NCBI GenBank assembly: GCA_028565635.1
Contig: JAOXYB010040850.1
Coordinates: 1-13,043 of the forward strand
Source of the DNA: Phoronis ovalis
Taxonomy: Eukaryota > Phoronida > Phoronidae
DNA length: 13,043 nt
Reading direction: 5' to 3'
In this document: positions 11,501-13,043 of the stretch, one piece after another
Layout: each line of letters opens with the position of its first letter
How positions within the stretch are numbered: position 1 is the stretch's first letter
Program-made: the position numbers and the translations under genes
Notes under the pieces: model-generated
Told to the model about the DNA's origin: nothing
Databases searched by the model: none
The model's input: only the letters and a program-made list of their open reading frames with translations

Positions 11501-12667
11501 TTATGTTCCAAAAGTTTGCATACTGTTGGGTTCCATGTTGCTCAAACTGTTGTTAAGAATCTGTTTTCTGAGCAACTACTGGAAATAATATCGCTCATAA
11601 CTGTCAAAATTCTGATCCTTCATGTGGGTTTTGAATTACTTCATTATTAGAAAGAAGTATTAATTATATATTAGATTTTGAGAATAAATAGCTAATTTTA
11701 TGTACTTGTTGCCGTTATACGTGTTTACCTGTTTTGTGCATGTTACAATCATTTAGCTATTTTACTGAATAATATATTTCCAGGAAAAGACCTTGTTGTT
11801 ACCAATGACTATGGATTTTCTAAGCTTCCTTTCAAGAAGAAGCGTCTAACTCATCCAATGGGCTGGATGGGTACAATGATGGATGCTGACAGCATTAACT
11901 TACACTATGACAATGCAGATCACATAACCAACATAAGGTATTTTATACTTAACTATGAAAAAGACTGTGTAATACCTCATAGTAATACCTGACTATGTTG
12001 TCAAATCTGCAGCAATGTCGAATATTTGAAGCCTTAGAACTTAAAATTGGTAAGTTAAATACAGAGGTAAAATTTATCCTGAACAGCGTTGCTGAATGTA
12101 GCAATTTAGATCTAAACATCTAAGGCCAAGAATTTTGTTTGCATAATCTTTTCAAAATTTAAAATAACACATGATAATAATATCAAATTAATTGTTTTGT
12201 TTGAGTAATAGTAAGGAGAAACACCACTAAAATTGTACCAAAATTAAAAAAGTAAAGTTGGGGATATTTTTACATTTTATTATGCATTTGGTGCCCCTTT
12301 GCTTTGAGTTGTTACCATCATTGGTGTTGAGCCTTTCAAGATTACATTTCTCAAGTACTCTAGGCTCAAAACTCTGATAAGAAAGCAGTACTGAAGTGCA
12401 AGCTACACTATAAAAGAATTTCGATCTTCAAAGTGAAGAATTTGTATTTTGACATTTCTTTTTTCAGCTATGCTGGAGGCTTCTATGAGTTTAAGGATAA
12501 TGAATATGTCTCTTTAAGTCATAACTTTACACAGAAACCAGACAGTTTTAGTACTACCATTGGAAAGACAGCTAATAAAAAGGGATCAGAATCACGACTG
12601 AGATATGACAGTGCTTCTTCAGGGGATTGGTATTTCGACGATGGACCTAATGTTTTCACTTACATGA
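5361..12667 (+). CDS. PKHD1L1: Fibrocystin-L-like protein (PKHD1L1 family), internal part of a spliced gene, eight exons
   Basis: Eight exons join into one open frame of 1849 nt (616 full codons plus one base), with GT-AG borders at all seven introns and phases 1,2,0,2,0,1,2 that agree at every junction. The product runs from the end of a G8 domain (residues about 1-20 of the segment) into a parallel beta-helix region (about 70-340) and a further conserved extracellular part up to residue 617. Motifs recognised from memory of the family are GRYPIHFHM, SYVRGCAVHHTFNRAV, FIEDGIE, TPATFWVTNPDN, HNAAAGGTHFGFW and DLDGTLTG. Vertebrate PKHD1L1 is a very large single-pass membrane protein with a huge ectodomain; in mouse it coats hair-cell stereocilia. 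Here both ends are missing: the first exon starts in mid-domain and the last ends with a splice donor. PKHD1 is the main alternative; the more distant CEMIP/CEMIP2 fit less well over the C-terminal exons. The family call is firm, the exact orthologue less so. No membrane segment is visible, so the segment is expected to be extracellular. Confidence 0.85.
5560..6318 (+). other. Intron 1 (759 bp), GT-AG
   Basis: The donor is GTAAGT and the acceptor TTGCCTGCAG. It contains a 12-bp palindrome (5699-5710) and a 16-bp palindrome (5757-5772) in a locally more GC-rich patch, and a decoy acceptor TTTTGCAG near 5852-5860. Direct joining of its flanking exons gives the uninterrupted family sequence FDTGEHATQTCFQG, so no exon is missing inside. 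Confidence 0.9.
5757..5772. repeat. 16-bp perfect palindrome in intron 1
   Basis: TAAGGGATATCCCTTA is its own reverse complement. A second palindrome, TGCCCCGGGGCA, lies 46 bp upstream at 5699-5710. No function is apparent. Confidence 0.85.
6319..6925 (+). CDS. PKHD1L1: Exon 2: parallel beta-helix core (residues 67-269)
   Basis: This is the largest exon, 607 nt, entered after TTGCCTGCAG (AG at 6317-6318) and left at AG|GTAATA (6926). The Gly codon is split across the upstream intron. Conserved blocks in order are QTCFQGRYG, GSDQFGSTIMIHG, IEHVEVRHAGQAF, GRYPIHFHM (6480-6506), SYVRGCAVHHTFNRAVTMHG, NLLVENNVAYN, GHTYFIEDGIE (6630-6662), TPATFWVTNPDN and HNAAAGGTHFGFWY. They form the right-handed beta-helix of PbH1-type repeats shared by fibrocystin-L, CEMIP and CEMIP2. 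The clustered His and Asp residues around GRYPIHFHMNGD are the most conserved feature of the group. Two Asn-X-Thr sequons are present (NNT in ETNNTIQ and in HNNTAHS), which suits a secreted or extracellular chain. An ATG at 6282 lies in the preceding intron and is not a start. Confidence 0.95.
6926..8358 (+). other. Intron 2 (1433 bp), GT-AG
   Basis: This is the longest intron lying wholly within the window. The donor is GTAATA and the acceptor GTATTGTAG. It is mostly AT-rich with no open frame of note. At 8180-8258 it holds a compact cluster of inverted and direct short repeats, listed separately. Confidence 0.9.
8180..8258. repeat. Cluster of short inverted and direct repeats in intron 2
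   Basis: GATGTCACATA (8180-8190) is inverted at 8204-8216 with a two-base insertion. GTCACATA recurs directly at 8241-8248. AACCGCGGTTT (8220-8230) recurs as AACCGTGGTTT (8248-8258). The block is more GC-rich than its surroundings. It could be a regulatory cluster or the end of a degraded element. Confidence 0.6.
8359..8548 (+). CDS. PKHD1L1: Exon 3: continuing beta-helix (residues 269-332)
   Basis: The acceptor is GTATTGTAG (AG at 8357-8358) and the donor is GAG|GTAGGT at 8549. One base completes an Arg codon split with exon 2, and the exon ends in phase 0. The product reads RYGLWIFMFYDPRAGGSC, then FHDFTAWHCERGAEVV and SVQFHNFLAADNDKAGLE. The pattern of a GLWIF strand, a Cys-containing loop, W-x-C-E-x-GAE and QFHNF..ANxKAG is typical of PKHD1L1 after the beta-helix core. 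If the following intron were retained, the frame would stop about 22 codons later (TGA near 8615). The ATG-like start at 8348 is intronic. Confidence 0.92.
9042..9063. repeat. Inverted repeat, 10-bp arms
   Basis: The arms AATTGTGCTT and AAGCACAATT are perfect reverse complements separated by two bases. It lies in intron 3, directly upstream of a second inverted repeat. Confidence 0.85.
9069..9105. repeat. AT-rich inverted repeat, 11-bp arms
   Basis: The arms ATTTATATATT (9069-9079) and AATATATAAAT (9095-9105) pair perfectly around a 15-base middle. AT-rich hairpins of this kind occur by chance in such DNA, but the two adjacent inverted repeats could also be the remains of a small non-autonomous element. 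Confidence 0.75.
9345..9526 (+). CDS. PKHD1L1: Exon 4: conserved extracellular segment (residues 333-393)
   Basis: The acceptor is TTATCTATAG (AG at 9343-9344) and the donor is AAAAAG|GTATAA at 9527. The exon enters in phase 0 and leaves in phase 2. It encodes AVVGEGPWNENGPMFKNSVVIGW, then a Cys-containing THTPKN-like loop (CTSAGVHTPKNS) and LDGVKFINFDQKR. The KN.vviGh/W strand and the later 'v.FiNFd' strand match the repeat pattern of the beta-helix edge in fibrocystin-L. One N-glycosylation sequon (NNS in WTNNSPDK) is visible. Joining exons 3 and 4 gives NDKAGLEAVVGEG, with no gap against what I remember of the family. Confidence 0.92.
9527..10058 (+). other. Intron 4 (532 bp), GT-AG
   Basis: The donor is GTATAA and the acceptor ATCTTCAG. 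It is AT-rich, and no repeat or coding signal was recognised. Confidence 0.9.
10059..10221 (+). CDS. PKHD1L1: Exon 5: Cys-containing segment with DLDGTLTG motif (residues 393-447)
   Basis: The acceptor is TTATCTTCAG (AG at 10057-10058). The donor is ATTAAA|GTCAGT at 10222, a weaker GTC-type donor chosen because it gives phase 0, as the next exon requires, and continues the family pattern. The product includes CAALRHCSQCKPRQGGFPV, LKFMNSPNKVSWQWEHEG and DLDGTLTGIK. The three closely spaced Cys (C-x5-C-x2-C, counting from CAAL) and the strand 'l.F.nSpnkv.W.WEHE..y.DLDGtLTG' are characteristic of PKHD1L1/PKHD1, and the related D-x-DG-S/T motif also occurs in CEMIP. Read-through of the donor meets a stop at 10264. 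Confidence 0.92.
10400..10436. repeat. Inverted repeat in intron 5, 10-bp arms
   Basis: AAGTTTCAAC (10400-10409) and GTTGAAACTT (10427-10436) are perfect reverse complements around a 17-base loop. A smaller hairpin (ACATTT...AAATGT) follows at about 10445-10460. No function is evident. Confidence 0.8.
10950..11037 (+). repeat. 44-bp tandem duplication next to a splice acceptor
   Basis: Two adjacent 44-bp copies (10950-10993 and 10994-11037) begin CAAAATAAACATAA and end GATATATATCT. They differ at one position only (T in the first copy, G in the second, within ATT/GCATGG). The second copy ends 15 bp before the first base of exon 6, so it occupies the region where the branch point would normally lie. 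The near identity suggests a recent duplication. Confidence 0.95.
11053..11206 (+). CDS. PKHD1L1: Exon 6: conserved Cys-containing segment (residues 448-499)
   Basis: The acceptor is AATTTTTTGCAG (AG at 11051-11052) and the donor is GAGG|GTGAGT at 11207. The exon starts in phase 0 and ends in phase 1. It encodes GGKVVPKSGIFPPKRC, FSHGYDGTVCDDTITLHR and MAFNSYKPESLEG. The 'vvPks..lpp..C' start follows directly from DLDGTLTG of exon 5, as in fibrocystin-L, and the 'V C d..i.l.R.afn...P.sL.g' block is the expected continuation. Two Cys (in KRC and TVC) are probably disulfide-bonded. The acceptor lies just 15 bp after a 44-bp tandem duplication (10950-11037). Confidence 0.92.
11207..11783 (+). 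other. Intron 6 (577 bp), GT-AG
   Basis: The donor is GTGAGT and the acceptor ATTTCCAG. The open frame that runs on from exon 6 to 11346 is read-through of intron sequence: it becomes rich in Phe, Asn and Lys with no family match. Nothing else was recognised. Confidence 0.9.
11784..11937 (+). CDS. PKHD1L1: Exon 7: conserved segment GKDLVVTNDYG...DHITNI (residues 499-550)
   Basis: The acceptor is ATATTTCCAG (AG at 11782-11783) and the donor is ATAAG|GTATTT at 11938. The split Gly codon joins exon 6, and the exon ends in phase 2. It encodes GKDLVVTNDYGFSKLPFKKK, RLTHPMGWMGTMMDADSI and LHYDNADHITNI. The motifs 'sysK.pFk.kr.th..GWm..m.....y.l.f.n.dhitNISY' are strongly reminiscent of PKHD1L1. 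No frame other than this one stays open across both splice sites and joins the neighbouring exons. The exon has three ATG codons close together but no start role. Confidence 0.9.
11938..12467 (+). other. Intron 7 (530 bp), GT-AG
   Basis: The donor is GTATTT, weaker than most of the others here, and the acceptor a strong T-rich TTTTTTCAG. No repeat or coding signal was recognised. Confidence 0.9.
12468..12667 (+). CDS. PKHD1L1: Exon 8: last exon in window, NISYAGGFYEF...DWYFDDGPN (residues 550-617)
   Basis: The acceptor is TTTCTTTTTTCAG (AG at 12466-12467) and the donor is ATGA|GTAAGT at 12668. The first base completes a Ser codon, so the N-glycosylation sequon NIS spans the exon 7/8 junction; a second sequon, NFT, lies in HNFTQKPD. 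The product continues AGGFYEFKDNEYVSLSHNFTQ, a polar stretch rich in Ser, Lys and Gly, and SGDWYFDDGPNVFTYM. 'GFY.f......isHNFtq.Pd.f' and 'gdWyfd...n...Y.' match the fibrocystin-L pattern. The exon ends in phase 1, so coding continues beyond the window; reading through the donor gives a stop after about ten codons. Confidence 0.9.
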
Positions 12668-13043
12668 GTAAGTTTGTTTTAATTCTTAATAAGTGTTAAT
12701 ATCTAGATTCATAGTACTATTATCAGCATGTTAATCACCCATGAAAAATCTTGATCTCAACCCATACCTATATCGTTAGAGTAATTTAAAAAGTACTATA
12801 GTGCTGCAGTGCAAGAATTTTTATGTCCATCTTGCATAACAAATGGACTTATAGTCGTAGTATGCGTTGAGGTAATTGAAAGAAAAGGAGATACACATGC
12901 TCATTAGTACACTAAGTAGAGAGACTGTAATGAGCATTAACACTTGAGACAATGGCTGTTATTAGTTACCTGGTATAAGGACACAATTGATTTTCCCATC
13001 CACTTCTATAGTAAATTCATGTAATTTAAATCATTACAAAAAT
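12668..13043 (+). other. Start of intron 8, incomplete
   Basis: It begins with the donor GTAAGT after exon 8. No acceptor and exon pair that would continue the fibrocystin-L frame was seen before the window ends. A dispersed repeat copy lies at 12955-13001. Confidence 0.8.
12955..13001 (+). repeat. Dispersed repeat fragment, copy 2
   Basis: Positions 12971-13001 match 1552-1582 (28/31). The adjoining 12955-12971 (GCTGTTATTAGTTACCT) matches 1940-1956 at 15 of 17 positions. Here the two blocks are contiguous, while near the start of the window they lie about 360 bp apart and in the opposite order. The second match is much weaker than the first and may be chance. Confidence 0.65.

Overview
The window looks like nuclear genomic DNA from an animal, most likely an invertebrate. 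It is strongly AT-rich, carries simple repeats such as (AC)n and (CAGA)n, and its only convincing coding content is a plus-strand gene broken into short exons with GT...AG introns of about 0.5 to 1.4 kb. No bacterial-type operon, rRNA, tRNA, CRISPR array or intact mobile element was recognised. The species cannot be fixed from the sequence. A mollusc, annelid, cnidarian or similar lineage would fit, but that is inference.

Layout: positions 1-5360 hold no exon I can support. They contain a microsatellite, fragments of a dispersed repeat and AT-rich noncoding DNA, and are probably a long intron of the same gene. From 5361 to 12667 there are eight consecutive internal exons (5361-5559, 6319-6925, 8359-8548, 9345-9526, 10059-10221, 11053-11206, 11784-11937, 12468-12667). 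All seven introns between them are GT-AG, the phases agree at every junction, and the joined reading frame is open for 1849 nt (616 codons plus one base). Positions 12668-13043 are the start of the next intron and end in a second copy of the dispersed repeat.

The encoded segment reads as the middle or late ectodomain of a fibrocystin-L-like protein (PKHD1L1/PKHD1 family, related to CEMIP and TMEM2/CEMIP2). It starts with the end of a G8 domain, followed by a right-handed parallel beta-helix region with the hallmark motifs GRYPIHFHM, GHTYFIEDGIE and TPATFWVTNPDN, then a Cys-containing C-terminal part with several N-glycosylation sequons. The start codon, signal peptide, membrane anchor and stop codon all lie outside the window.

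No previously undescribed system was found. The points most worth checking are the very long exon-free 5' stretch, the CEMIP-like histidine motif, a 44-bp tandem duplication ending 15 bp before an exon, a 31-bp dispersed repeat present near both ends, and several intronic inverted repeats.
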